Below are positions 27,914 to 37,020 of a DNA stretch of 64,000 nucleotides, one piece after another. This stretch comes from a bacterium. GTDB lineage: Bacteria; Planctomycetota; Planctomycetia; Planctomycetales; Planctomycetaceae. The stretch spans positions 124,001-188,000 of the forward strand of contig WGME01000014.1 in assembly GCA_016125225.1 (NCBI GenBank). Reading direction: 5' to 3'. The notes below the pieces were generated by a model. The model made no database searches. It was not told the origin of the DNA and was given only the letters and a program-made list of their open reading frames with translations. The translations under genes and the position numbers were made by a program. Position 1 is the first letter of the stretch, and each line of letters begins with the position of its first letter.

Positions 27914-30184
27914 ATGAAGTTTCGATTTCCCATCGTCATCATCGACGAGGACTTCCGTTCTGAAAACGCCTCGGGTCTGGGAATTCGCGCCCTCGCGGGA
28001 GCCATCGAGCAGGAAGGCATGGAAGTGCTCGGTGTCACCAATTACGGTGACCTTTCGCAGTTTGCCCAGCAGCAAAGCCGGGCCTCGGCGTTTATTCTGT
28101 CGATCGACGACGAAGACGTGCTGGGCGGCTCCGATATCGACCCCGCCATCGTCAAGCTGCGCAAGTTCATTTCCGAAATCCGCTTCCGGAACGCGGAAAT
28201 CCCCATTTATCTCTATGGGGAAACGCGAACGTCGCACCATATCCCGAACGATATTCTCCGTGAACTGCACGGCTTCATTCACATGTTCGAAGATACGCCG
28301 GAGTTCGTGGCCCGGCATATCATTCGCGAAGCCAAATCGTATCTCGATAGCCTGTCGCCCCCATTTTTCCGAGCCTTGGTGCATTACGCGCAAGATGGCT
28401 CATATTCCTGGCATTGCCCGGGCCACTCTGGCGGCGTCGCGTTTCTGAAAAGTCCGGTCGGCCAGATGTTTCACCAGTTCTTTGGTGAGAACATGCTGCG
28501 AGCCGACGTGTGTAACGCGGTCGAAGAACTGGGGCAGTTGCTCGATCACACGGGGCCGGTCGCCGCCTCGGAACGGAATGCCGCCCGAATTTTCAATGCC
28601 GACCATTGCTTCTTTGTGACGAATGGAACCTCGACCTCAAACAAGATGGTCTGGCACTCGACGGTCGCGTCGGGGGACATCGTGGTGGTGGACCGCAACT
28701 GCCACAAATCGATTCTGCACTCGATCATCATGACCGGGGCCGTCCCCGTCTTCCTGATGCCCACGCGGAACCATCTCGGCATCATCGGCCCCATTCCCCT
28801 GGATGAATTCCGGCCGGAAAACATTCAGGCCAAGATCGAGGCCAACCCGTTTGCCCGGGAAGCCCAGGCGAAGAATCCGAATCGCAAACCCCGCATTCTG
28901 ACCATCACGCAAAGTACCTACGACGGCATCATTTACAACGTTGAAACGTTGAAGCAACTTCTCGATGGCAAGATTGGCACCCTGCATTTTGACGAGGCCT
29001 GGCTGCCGCATGCGGCCTTCCACGAGTTCTATCGCGACATGCACGCCATCGGCAAAGATCGCCCGCGACCTAAAGAGTCGATGATCTTTGCCACGCATTC
29101 CACGCATAAACTGCTGGCTGGCATTTCGCAGGCGTCACAGATTCTCGTGCGAGAATCGGAGACGCAGAAGCTCGATCGCCACATTTTTAACGAAGCCTAC
29201 CTGATGCACACTTCGACGTCGCCGCAGTACGCCATCATCGCTTCCTGCGATGTGGCCGCTGCGATGATGGAACCGCCGGGGGGCACATCGCTGGTCGAAG
29301 AATCGATTCTTGAAGCGATGAATTTCCGCCGAGCGATGCGGAAGGTTGACGACGAATGGGGCCAGGACTGGTGGTTCCAGGTCTGGGGCCCCGATCGCCT
29401 CGCACAGGAAGGCATGGGTCATCGCGATGACTGGCTGCTGCAGACGAATGAATCGTGGCATGGTTTCGGGAACATCGCTCCCGGCTTCAACATGCTCGAC
29501 CCCATCAAGGCGACCTTGATCACCCCCGGCCTCGATGTCTCCGGGCAATTCGCCGAGTCGGGCATCCCCGCATCAATCGTCACCCGCTACCTCGCGGAGC
29601 ACGGCGTGATCGTGGAAAAGACCGGGCTCTATTCGTTCTTCATCATGTTCACCATCGGCATCACCAAAGGCCGGTGGAATACCCTGGTGAGTGCCCTGCA
29701 ACAGTTCAAAGACGACTATGATAAGAACCACAAGATGTGGCGCATCCTGCCGGAATTTGTGGCTCAATATCCCAAGTACGAGCAGATTGGCCTGCGCGAT
29801 CTCTGCCAGCAGATTCACGACACCTACAAGACTAACGATGTCGCGCGGGTGACGACCGAGATGTATCTGTCGGTGACACAACCCACCATGAAACCTTCCG
29901 ATGCCTTTGATCGCATGGCTCACCGGGACATTGATCGCGTGGAAATCGATCAGCTGGATGGTCGTACCACGGCGGTGTTGCTAACGCCATATCCGCCCGG
30001 CATTCCGTTGCTGATTCCCGGCGAACGGTTCAATACCACCATCGTGGAATACCTGAAGTTTGCCCGAGCCTTCAATGAACGCTTCCCCGGGTTTGATACC
30101 GACATTCATGGTCTGGTGGAAGAAACCGAGCGCGGCCAGAAGCGGTACTATGTCGACTGCATCCGGCAAAACGGCAAGCACTAA
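27914..30184 (+). CDS. PLP-dependent Orn/Lys/Arg decarboxylase (major group, AdiA-length)
   Basis: 756 residues from ATG 27914, with GGAG about 8 nt upstream; 25 earlier in-frame codons were dropped. It has the N-terminal flavodoxin-like wing domain, then the fold-I PLP domain with WHCPGHSGGVAF, FFVTNGTSTSNKMV, VDRNCHKSILH and the Schiff-base Lys in ATHSTHKLLAG. The length matches the E. coli arginine decarboxylase AdiA (about 756) better than LdcC or SpeC (about 712), so arginine is the likeliest substrate (to agmatine), but sequence alone does not settle it. Role: acid resistance or polyamine synthesis, in the cytoplasm. Confidence 0.92.
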   Translation: MKFRFPIVIIDEDFRSENASGLGIRALAGAIEQEGMEVLGVTNYGDLSQFAQQQSRASAFILSIDDEDVLGGSDIDPAIVKLRKFISEIRFRNAEIPIYLYGETRTSHHIPNDILRELHGFIHMFEDTPEFVARHIIREAKSYLDSLSPPFFRALVHYAQDGSYSWHCPGHSGGVAFLKSPVGQMFHQFFGENMLRADVCNAVEELGQLLDHTGPVAASERNAARIFNADHCFFVTNGTSTSNKMVWHSTVASGDIVVVDRNCHKSILHSIIMTGAVPVFLMPTRNHLGIIGPIPLDEFRPENIQAKIEANPFAREAQAKNPNRKPRILTITQSTYDGIIYNVETLKQLLDGKIGTLHFDEAWLPHAAFHEFYRDMHAIGKDRPRPKESMIFATHSTHKLLAGISQASQILVRESETQKLDRHIFNEAYLMHTSTSPQYAIIASCDVAAAMMEPPGGTSLVEESILEAMNFRRAMRKVDDEWGQDWWFQVWGPDRLAQEGMGHRDDWLLQTNESWHGFGNIAPGFNMLDPIKATLITPGLDVSGQFAESGIPASIVTRYLAEHGVIVEKTGLYSFFIMFTIGITKGRWNTLVSALQQFKDDYDKNHKMWRILPEFVAQYPKYEQIGLRDLCQQIHDTYKTNDVARVTTEMYLSVTQPTMKPSDAFDRMAHRDIDRVEIDQLDGRTTAVLLTPYPPGIPLLIPGERFNTTIVEYLKFARAFNERFPGFDTDIHGLVEETERGQKRYYVDCIRQNGKH

Positions 30185-30218
30185 TCGTAGCCAACGCGGC
30201 ATCGGCGGCGATGTATCA

Positions 30219-31241
30219 TCAGACACGAATCACAATCTTTCCGAAGTGATCGCCACTGGCTAGATATTCATAGGCGGCGGGAGTTTCTGCGAACGAAAAT
30301 TCCCGATCGATTACCGGGTGAATCTGGTGCGTTGTCATGAACGCCATGAGGTGTTCAAAGTCGGTTCGCGAACCGACATAGATTCCATCGAATCTCGCAT
30401 TTTTGGCCACCAACGGAAACAGGCTGCATGACGGGGCACCGAAGCCGGTCAAGACGCCGATGAGGGCAATTTGCCCTGAGGCAGAAACCGACTTCAACGA
30501 TTTCTCCAAGGTGCCCGGCCCACCAACTTCCATCACGTGGTCAACTCCTTGGTGTCCGGTCATCTGCCAGACTTCCTTCTCCCAGTCTGGGGTCGCGCTG
30601 TAATTGATCGTCTGCCAGGCGCCGAGTTCCCGTGCGCGTACCAGCTTTTCATCACGGCTGGAGGTGATGATGACTCGAGCACCAGCGGCCGTGGCGAGTT
30701 GCAATACGAAGACTGACACGCCGCCGGTTCCCAAGGCCAAAACCGTGGCGTCGCGCTGCAGTTGGCCGCGAACGAACAGGGATTGCCAGGCCGTCACCGC
30801 CGCACAAGGTAACGTGGCGGCCTCTGCATCCGAGAGATAATCAGGGATGCGGACCATTCCGGTGGCCGACAACAATACGTGCTCGGCCAGCATGCCATCA
30901 ATGGTGCCGCCGAGATCGTGCTGATGATGACGGACCTCAAACGGGCCGGACTCCCAGGTCTGGAAGAAACTCCCACACACGCGATCGCCGGGCGTCCAGT
31001 TGCTGACACCCGGACCGCAGGCCACGACCACGCCGGCACCGTCCGAGGCTGGAATCCGCCCCGTCACATTTCGCCCCGCGGTATTCCGCAGATTGATCAG
31101 ATCGCGATAGTTCAGCGACACCGCATGCACCCGCACCAGGACTTCCCCAGCGCCAGGAACGGGTCGTGGTCGCGTAGTTTGTTCGAGCCGATACGCCTGT
31201 CCTTCGGGTTGCAATTGCCAGATGCGATCGAGATCGGTCAT
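30219..31241 (-). CDS. Zinc-independent MDR (quinone-oxidoreductase-like) NAD(P)H reductase
   Basis: 340 residues. The GroES-like domain lacks the catalytic zinc Cys (VSLNYRDLINLR replaces the usual CxxD site) and the structural-zinc Cys cluster. The Rossmann domain has VLALGTGGVSVFVLQLA. This fits NADPH:quinone reductase or enoyl-reductase-like MDR proteins. It follows the 1127-residue gene by 40 nt on the same strand and could be cotranscribed. It converges on the decarboxylase gene. Confidence 0.88.
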   Translation of the reverse strand: MTDLDRIWQLQPEGQAYRLEQTTRPRPVPGAGEVLVRVHAVSLNYRDLINLRNTAGRNVTGRIPASDGAGVVVACGPGVSNWTPGDRVCGSFFQTWESGPFEVRHHQHDLGGTIDGMLAEHVLLSATGMVRIPDYLSDAEAATLPCAAVTAWQSLFVRGQLQRDATVLALGTGGVSVFVLQLATAAGARVIITSSRDEKLVRARELGAWQTINYSATPDWEKEVWQMTGHQGVDHVMEVGGPGTLEKSLKSVSASGQIALIGVLTGFGAPSCSLFPLVAKNARFDGIYVGSRTDFEHLMAFMTTHQIHPVIDREFSFAETPAAYEYLASGDHFGKIVIRV

Positions 31242-31281
31242 GGGTCAGCCTTCACTCAAGATGCGCTGCAAATCTGAACGT

Positions 31282-34200
31282 CTACGGGCGTGTTAACATC
31301 ACGGGAACATCGGCCAGTAGCGGCGAGGGCAAGGGGTCATGCTGCTCGGCATCCCAATAAGCAATCCAGTCTGCCAAAGGGACCGGATGCAAGGCGAAGA
31401 TCAAAGCGTTCGCGGGAACGGGTTCTAATCCGGCCACACGAGCAATCGATTTGGGACGCGGTACAATCGTAGGCCGTTCTTCCAGGGAATACGTCAACTC
31501 CGCATCGTAGGAAGGAGTGGGCCAGACAATCAGCCCGACTTCGCTGATATCATACGGATGCGGCGGGTTGCCGAACTGCTGTTCGATATGTTCCCGAACC
31601 AGATCGACGGCGGCAAACTTGTACAACCCCTGCAGGGCTGTGGCCAGAACCTGCTTCTGATCTGCTGTTAATGCCCGCACCCAAGATGGGATCTGAACCC
31701 CGGCCACCAGCCAGCCCGATTGCTCGGCAAAGGTAATCCGCAGGGCATCGGCCTGATCCGCACGACCAATCCGCACCGAGATTCGATTGGTGGAAAGATC
31801 GACCCCTTGAATTGACAACGGCACATCCTGCAACCGGCGCGAAAGCCGCAGCAGTAATAGCAATTCCCGATCGACAAAATGGACGATCGACGCGGCTTCA
31901 TGATGTAGACGCTCATCATACTTTGCGGAGCGATTGATATCGGGTTGTATCTGTGATTTACGAGCCACTCGCCGACGACGGGCGAACAGTTTGGGAATCG
32001 TTCCGGAATGAAACCCCGGCGTTAACAGTCGCAACACGGTTTCGCCATGATGCCCGACCACGCTGGGTTCCAGATTGGTGGGACGGTTGGCGGCATAGGC
32101 CCGCCAGTTCTCTTTGAGTTCCCAGGCGAGGAAACCAAAGATCCCCGGTATGCAGGTTACGACAGCGGTCGCAATGGCTTTCGCGGTAATGGGGTCGGTG
32201 AAGGTATCGAGCAGCGTTGCAAAGTATAGGACCGACGGCAGTAGCAGTTTGTGCGAGACCGTCACCACCGGGAAATGTTTGATCGGATTGATCTGCGGTT
32301 CAATCAGCAGTGTCACGCAGAAACGGATGACACCATGAACCACGTTCCAGACCAGACCCAGCACCGCTTTCACACCCAGCATGATCTGCGATTCCCCGGT
32401 GCGGAATCGGAGCCATTCATCCACGCTGTAGAGCACACGTTCCAGAGCGTCCATCACCTGCCGAAAGACATCGATCACCAGATTGAGCAGGCCAATCACG
32501 ACGGTGACGCGAAACCGGTGCCATAACTTGCCGAGCGCTTCCCAAATCAACTCTTCGGAATCTCGCCCGACACGCGAGTTGAGCAGCAGGAGATTTACCA
32601 GCAGGACGCCGGCCGCCAGCCAGCCATTAAAGGCCGTGTACATGCCCATCGCCGGCAGCACTTTCCACAGTACCAACGTCAGCAGTAACGGGCTGAGAAG
32701 GTAGCGTCGAAACAACAGTGCCGGCACGCTGCGTAGAAACCAGGCCATCCCCGGCAAGCGATAGAGGAATCGTGGTACATCGACCAGCAAACCGTGCACG
32801 AGCAGCCACGTTGAATGCAATACGACAGCACACATCTGTCGCAAAAATGGCCAATGGATCAATCCCAGCAGGATAATTCCCAGCCCCAGCATCGCCGTAT
32901 GACTGTAGAGCTGCAGCTTATGACCATGCAGGAAATGGTTGATTTCTTCCCAAAGCAGTTGCAGCCCCTTGAGCATCACAAACGCTCCCCCGAAGGGAAG
33001 AGCGATATATTGTGTGATCAAGCGTCCCGGGTGCGTGCCAAAAAAGAGCGAGGTCATCCGCTGCAGCCAGCGGAGATAGAACGGCCCGCGCAGATAGACA
33101 CCATCCAGCCCTGTCGCCAAATGCCGATCAGCCCGTAGCAACCGATCACCCGATAAGAATTCCTGCACGTTGGGGACATCGGAGAGCTTCAATTGTCCAC
33201 GCGAGACACTGTCGCGCAGATTTCCCAAGGTGACGAATCCCCGATCGACCACGGCATCAAGCAATTCGTCCTGCATTTTTGAGAGTGCGGCTTGCTCGAC
33301 GACCGATTGAGGTTGGAACCCCGCGGTTTGCAAGGCGTCCAGCAGTTGCGGAGCGAGCTGGCGGCGTAAGAGTTCCTCCGCTTGCTCCGCCGCATGATGC
33401 AGCAACTCGGCCAGTTCCCGTCGATGTTCGCGGTCCATCCGCACCGCGCTGATGCGCTTGATTGCCCGGCGCAAATGCTTGGTCACCAGCACCAGTTTGA
33501 GATCGGGAAGTGGTCGACGTAACGGTTGCTTTCCGCGCGACCAGATCCAACCGGCAAGATCGACCCGGTAAGTTTCTCGCTCTGAATCCACGCAGACATT
33601 TTGTAGGTCGTACAACAGCCGGGCATTTGCGTTCCAGAAACCTCGTTCCGCGGAAACCAGCAGGCAGTCACACATGGCCTGCCAGCGCTCGGTTTCTTCC
33701 TGATCAAATTCCAGGGCGCGCTGCAGACGCACGGCGAAGAGGGCCACATCGGCTTCGATCTGATTGGCAATCTCCGTCATCGCCAGGGGAGGGGCCACCT
33801 GGCGTGCCCGGCGGCAATACACAGCCGCTCGCATTGTGTTGCCTTGCGCCCGCAACCTGGCGGCTGATTTGATCAACCAGCGATACCGCCACCGTGACGG
33901 GCGATGAACCGCTGGAGTCGCGGGTAATAACTCTCCCTGCCGTGCGATCTCTTCGGCCGAGGTTGCGGAACGTGTGGAGTTCAACTCGATCGGGCGCGTG
34001 GCCTCCAGCCATTTCAAAGTATCACAATCGTCGCGCAGCAGCTTGACGACCGTACCGGGATCGTTGAGCGAGGGAAAATAGATGGGAATCAGATCCGGCG
34101 CGAAGGCCTGCAATTCCGCAAAGACGCTGCCAAATTCCGCATAAACCAGCCGCGCATCTTCGGGATGGGTGAGATAGCCTTCCTGCTTTAGAACGGTGCG

Positions 34201-34665
34201 AATCTCGTCGAACTGTTCCTGACCCAACAAGTCAATGCGGTGCCGAAGTTGGGCCAGTGTCATATACCGAGGCGACGTCCGCTCCTGCAGAATGGCATCG
34301 AGCTTGGCATGGTAAACCATCCGCCAGTAGTAGCGGGCCAGTGATTCCGCCGTGAAAGCATCCAGCCGATCTTCTTCCGGCCGGGCAATCAGCAAGGCTC
34401 GATCAGGCACCAGGGCGGTCGATTCCACGCCGAGTTCATCGATGGCAACCAGCCACAGCAGACGATCGCGGGAGATGACATAAGTTTTGCGGTGCGGGAC
34501 TCGATTCCACGGGTTGGTGATTTCCAGTTCGTTCCGCAAGACCCGCCGTAAGACACGGGGCAAGACGAAGAACACGCTGGGGTCGCGTTCTCGAAATCGC
34601 TCTTCAAGCTCCCTGACCCAGGACGCAGAATCTGCAAGTCCGGGGCGATCGATCTGTGCGGTCAA
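31282..34665 (-). CDS. Uncharacterised 1127-residue multi-pass membrane protein
   Basis: 1127 residues from a TTG start with AGGA 7 nt upstream; no suitable ATG lies nearby. The first ~560 residues are soluble, Arg/Glu-rich and helical. Several membrane segments follow between about 560 and 850 (for example TAMLGLGIILLGLIHWPFL, SPLLLTLVLWKVLPAMGM, VIGLLNLVIDVF and VVTCIPGIFGFLAWEL), then a soluble, basic C-terminal ~270 residues. I recognise no catalytic motif or known domain. It is the second gene after the RCK/RyR protein (164 nt upstream) and may function with it at the inner membrane. Confidence 0.75.
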   Translation of the reverse strand: MTAQIDRPGLADSASWVRELEERFRERDPSVFFVLPRVLRRVLRNELEITNPWNRVPHRKTYVISRDRLLWLVAIDELGVESTALVPDRALLIARPEEDRLDAFTAESLARYYWRMVYHAKLDAILQERTSPRYMTLAQLRHRIDLLGQEQFDEIRTVLKQEGYLTHPEDARLVYAEFGSVFAELQAFAPDLIPIYFPSLNDPGTVVKLLRDDCDTLKWLEATRPIELNSTRSATSAEEIARQGELLPATPAVHRPSRWRYRWLIKSAARLRAQGNTMRAAVYCRRARQVAPPLAMTEIANQIEADVALFAVRLQRALEFDQEETERWQAMCDCLLVSAERGFWNANARLLYDLQNVCVDSERETYRVDLAGWIWSRGKQPLRRPLPDLKLVLVTKHLRRAIKRISAVRMDREHRRELAELLHHAAEQAEELLRRQLAPQLLDALQTAGFQPQSVVEQAALSKMQDELLDAVVDRGFVTLGNLRDSVSRGQLKLSDVPNVQEFLSGDRLLRADRHLATGLDGVYLRGPFYLRWLQRMTSLFFGTHPGRLITQYIALPFGGAFVMLKGLQLLWEEINHFLHGHKLQLYSHTAMLGLGIILLGLIHWPFLRQMCAVVLHSTWLLVHGLLVDVPRFLYRLPGMAWFLRSVPALLFRRYLLSPLLLTLVLWKVLPAMGMYTAFNGWLAAGVLLVNLLLLNSRVGRDSEELIWEALGKLWHRFRVTVVIGLLNLVIDVFRQVMDALERVLYSVDEWLRFRTGESQIMLGVKAVLGLVWNVVHGVIRFCVTLLIEPQINPIKHFPVVTVSHKLLLPSVLYFATLLDTFTDPITAKAIATAVVTCIPGIFGFLAWELKENWRAYAANRPTNLEPSVVGHHGETVLRLLTPGFHSGTIPKLFARRRRVARKSQIQPDINRSAKYDERLHHEAASIVHFVDRELLLLLRLSRRLQDVPLSIQGVDLSTNRISVRIGRADQADALRITFAEQSGWLVAGVQIPSWVRALTADQKQVLATALQGLYKFAAVDLVREHIEQQFGNPPHPYDISEVGLIVWPTPSYDAELTYSLEERPTIVPRPKSIARVAGLEPVPANALIFALHPVPLADWIAYWDAEQHDPLPSPLLADVPVMLTRP

Positions 34666-34829
34666 AGTGGTTTCCTGCCAACCAGAGTCCGGTATCGGTC
34701 CTGCATTTCGCGTCTCGACCGAACTGTCGCACGATCACAACGCAGGCCCTGCGCGCAGCCTAACATCGTTGACAATTTTTGTGTACTCGACTTTGCACTC
34801 CGCGAGATGAGGCGGCAGCTAATCACCAC

Positions 34830-36854
34830 TCATTCCGTCCGCTTGGGGGCAATAGCATCACGGATGACACACATCTGATCCGAATTCAACACCCGAAAAA
34901 TGGTAAGCACCTGCGTGCGGTCTTTGTCTCGTTCCTCTTCAGAGAGAAATTGCCAGGGCACGAGTTGTGGCCGCTGCTTCCCGGCCTCATCTCGCACCGG
35001 GCCCCACCGCCAACCATCGAGCAGGCGATCTGCCATCCAGCGGTTGTGTTCCATTTTGGCAAGCAGCTCGATTTCCTCGGGTTCCGGACGCTCAACGATT
35101 CGTGAGGTTTCTGCCGCAGATAAACGGGAGCGGGACACATGCCGCATCTTCAACGAATGAAGTTTGATCAAAGCATGGAGTGCGGCCGATTCGTTGGCTT
35201 GTCGATAAGTAGTCGCGAGCCGTTCCCAATCGGCGCAGGAGCCAATTCGATCGGTTCCACAGTAATGGGACTGGTAGTCCTGGTGAAACTGCTTGGCCAA
35301 CTGCTCCTGATTGGCATGCGACAGGGTATTCAATCTCACGGATTTCTCGTAACTGCCGAACGGGATCGCCAGTGGTCGTTGAGAGTCTTGAGCGTGGATG
35401 GTTGACAGAAATTTCGAAAAAGCTGGCTGCTTTGCCAGCCGCAAGTACACCGGAACGGGGCGGGCATGCACGCGAGACATCCGTTCCGAGAGTTGCATGG
35501 CCACATCAAAGCTCTGACGATCTTCGGGCAGACTGATCACAATCACCGGCTGAACATGCGGATCGGCCAGTGACGCATCCCAGCCTCCCCAGAAGGATTC
35601 ATCGACGGGATACCCGGGGCTATCCGCAAACGTCAGGTTTACAACATATTCAACGGCATGGGATACTACGCCAGCAGAATCTTGCGTTTGCCAGTAGGGG
35701 AGCGGTCGCAAACGATGCGCGCCCCATTCATCAACCGCGCGAGATATGTGAACGGATTCTTGCGATGAATCGGCAGGAGCAGGCCCCAATGTTCCATGTC
35801 GGGCCAGGCAACGATTCCGCACAGCATCGGCTTGTGGCAAGGCGACCACGACCCGTGTTCGACGGCAATTTCGGAAATGGGCTAATGCACCAATTTGCAG
35901 CGTCAGTTCTTCCGCGAATGCCTCGCCCCCAAGAATAAACACGAGCAGAGTGTCGTCGGACGTCTGCGGGGCATGCTGTACCAGATGATCCAGCACAAAT
36001 TGCTGGGCGATGTTCCTCAAAACACTGAAGGGGCGAAGATCGATACCACTGGCACGGGCCTGCTGAGAGGCATGCTTGAAGACGGCTTCACAGAGTGCGG
36101 TATCATGCAGTTGCACAAAGCACTGTCTCATCTCAGACGCCGGTGGCTGTGTCGATTCGGCTTCGGCAATGGTCTGCACGTCATTCAACCAGTCGAAGAC
36201 GATTTCGATGTTAACGTCGTCGCTGCCGGTGCAGACGAACATCCGGCGGGCTTGCGGGAAATTCGTTCGCGTTTGCAGATAGACATCGGTCGCATCGCCG
36301 GCGATCACCAGAACCCCCAGCCGCCGCCACTCCATCACGGCCGGATGATCGGCATCGCGTTCAATCACAACTAACCGCGGACACCAGTATTCGAAGAATT
36401 GCCAGCGGGATCGTCGATGGGTCGTCGCACGCAAGTCTTTCACCAGTTGCTGACCCACATCTCCCAGCCCGCAGACAATATCGTGCTGGTCTGCCATCCG
36501 CAGGCGAAAGGCCGTGAACGAATCGGCAAACACTTTCCGAATTCCGGCCCAGACGGTCAGCACAAAAAAAATGACCGCAGACATTCGGGCTAGTTTGAGC
36601 GAGAGGAAATCTTCACGAACTTCGGGCAGGCTAGCTTCCAGGATGAAGAGCTGCACGATCTGATAAACGCCACGGTCGACTTCGCGTTCGATTTGCACAT
36701 AGGCGATGACACCAAACAGAATGGTCAGCCCGGCAAAGTAGAGCTTCGGAAACTCGCGAAAGAGTCGGAAATTCATCGCCAGAATATTCCGCAGTTCGCG
36801 CGCTCGCCGCTGCCACCAGGAAAGCGGTTGCGGTTGTGTCATCTGAACCGGCAT
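34830..36854 (-). CDS. Membrane-anchored RCK/TrkA-N protein with C-terminal RyR domain
   Basis: 674 residues, with GGAAAG upstream of the ATG. Two N-terminal helices (KLYFAGLTILFGVIAYVQI and MSAVIFFVLTVWAGI) are followed by an NAD-binding RCK_N domain (IVCGLGDVGQQLVKDL, VVIERD, VIAGDATD). A second, degenerate Rossmann segment has LLVFILGGEAFAEEL. The last ~140 residues are a RyR (ryanodine receptor repeat) domain with HQDYQSHY and the hallmark EHNRWMADRLLDGWRWGP. No K-channel filter (TVGYG-like) lies between the two helices, so it is a membrane-anchored sensor rather than an obvious channel. Prokaryotic RyR domains are proposed ligand sensors in nucleotide-linked systems. Confidence 0.82.
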   Translation of the reverse strand: MPVQMTQPQPLSWWQRRARELRNILAMNFRLFREFPKLYFAGLTILFGVIAYVQIEREVDRGVYQIVQLFILEASLPEVREDFLSLKLARMSAVIFFVLTVWAGIRKVFADSFTAFRLRMADQHDIVCGLGDVGQQLVKDLRATTHRRSRWQFFEYWCPRLVVIERDADHPAVMEWRRLGVLVIAGDATDVYLQTRTNFPQARRMFVCTGSDDVNIEIVFDWLNDVQTIAEAESTQPPASEMRQCFVQLHDTALCEAVFKHASQQARASGIDLRPFSVLRNIAQQFVLDHLVQHAPQTSDDTLLVFILGGEAFAEELTLQIGALAHFRNCRRTRVVVALPQADAVRNRCLARHGTLGPAPADSSQESVHISRAVDEWGAHRLRPLPYWQTQDSAGVVSHAVEYVVNLTFADSPGYPVDESFWGGWDASLADPHVQPVIVISLPEDRQSFDVAMQLSERMSRVHARPVPVYLRLAKQPAFSKFLSTIHAQDSQRPLAIPFGSYEKSVRLNTLSHANQEQLAKQFHQDYQSHYCGTDRIGSCADWERLATTYRQANESAALHALIKLHSLKMRHVSRSRLSAAETSRIVERPEPEEIELLAKMEHNRWMADRLLDGWRWGPVRDEAGKQRPQLVPWQFLSEEERDKDRTQVLTIFRVLNSDQMCVIRDAIAPKRTE

Positions 36855-36882
36855 GCGTCACTTTCCATGAGAATCAAAGGCA

Positions 36883-36901
36883 CGAGTTCGCTTCGAACTC
36901 G
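36883..36901. repeat. Palindrome in the RCK/RyR-DUF2079 divergent region
   Basis: CGAGTTCG-CTT-CGAACTCG is a perfect 8-bp inverted repeat with a 3-nt centre, lying 29-47 bases upstream of the RCK/RyR start codon and within the divergent promoter region. A homodimeric regulator could bind it; its protein partner is unknown. Confidence 0.4.
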
Positions 36902-37020
36902 ACAGCGGGACAGGCGTATCGTGAGGGGTTCCTGAGAATTCGGCAACCACGGGCCATTCGCGTGTGGTCATTTCTGGTGGAATCTGTCCGCCATACCGGC
37001 TGAGCACTCTGGATGGGTCG

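Noticed and set aside
34830-36854. Calling the RCK/RyR protein a potassium channel or the TrkA partner of the TrkH protein.
   Set aside because: There is no pore helix with a TVGYG-like filter, and the gene is 5 kb from trkH in a different operon with an extra RyR domain.
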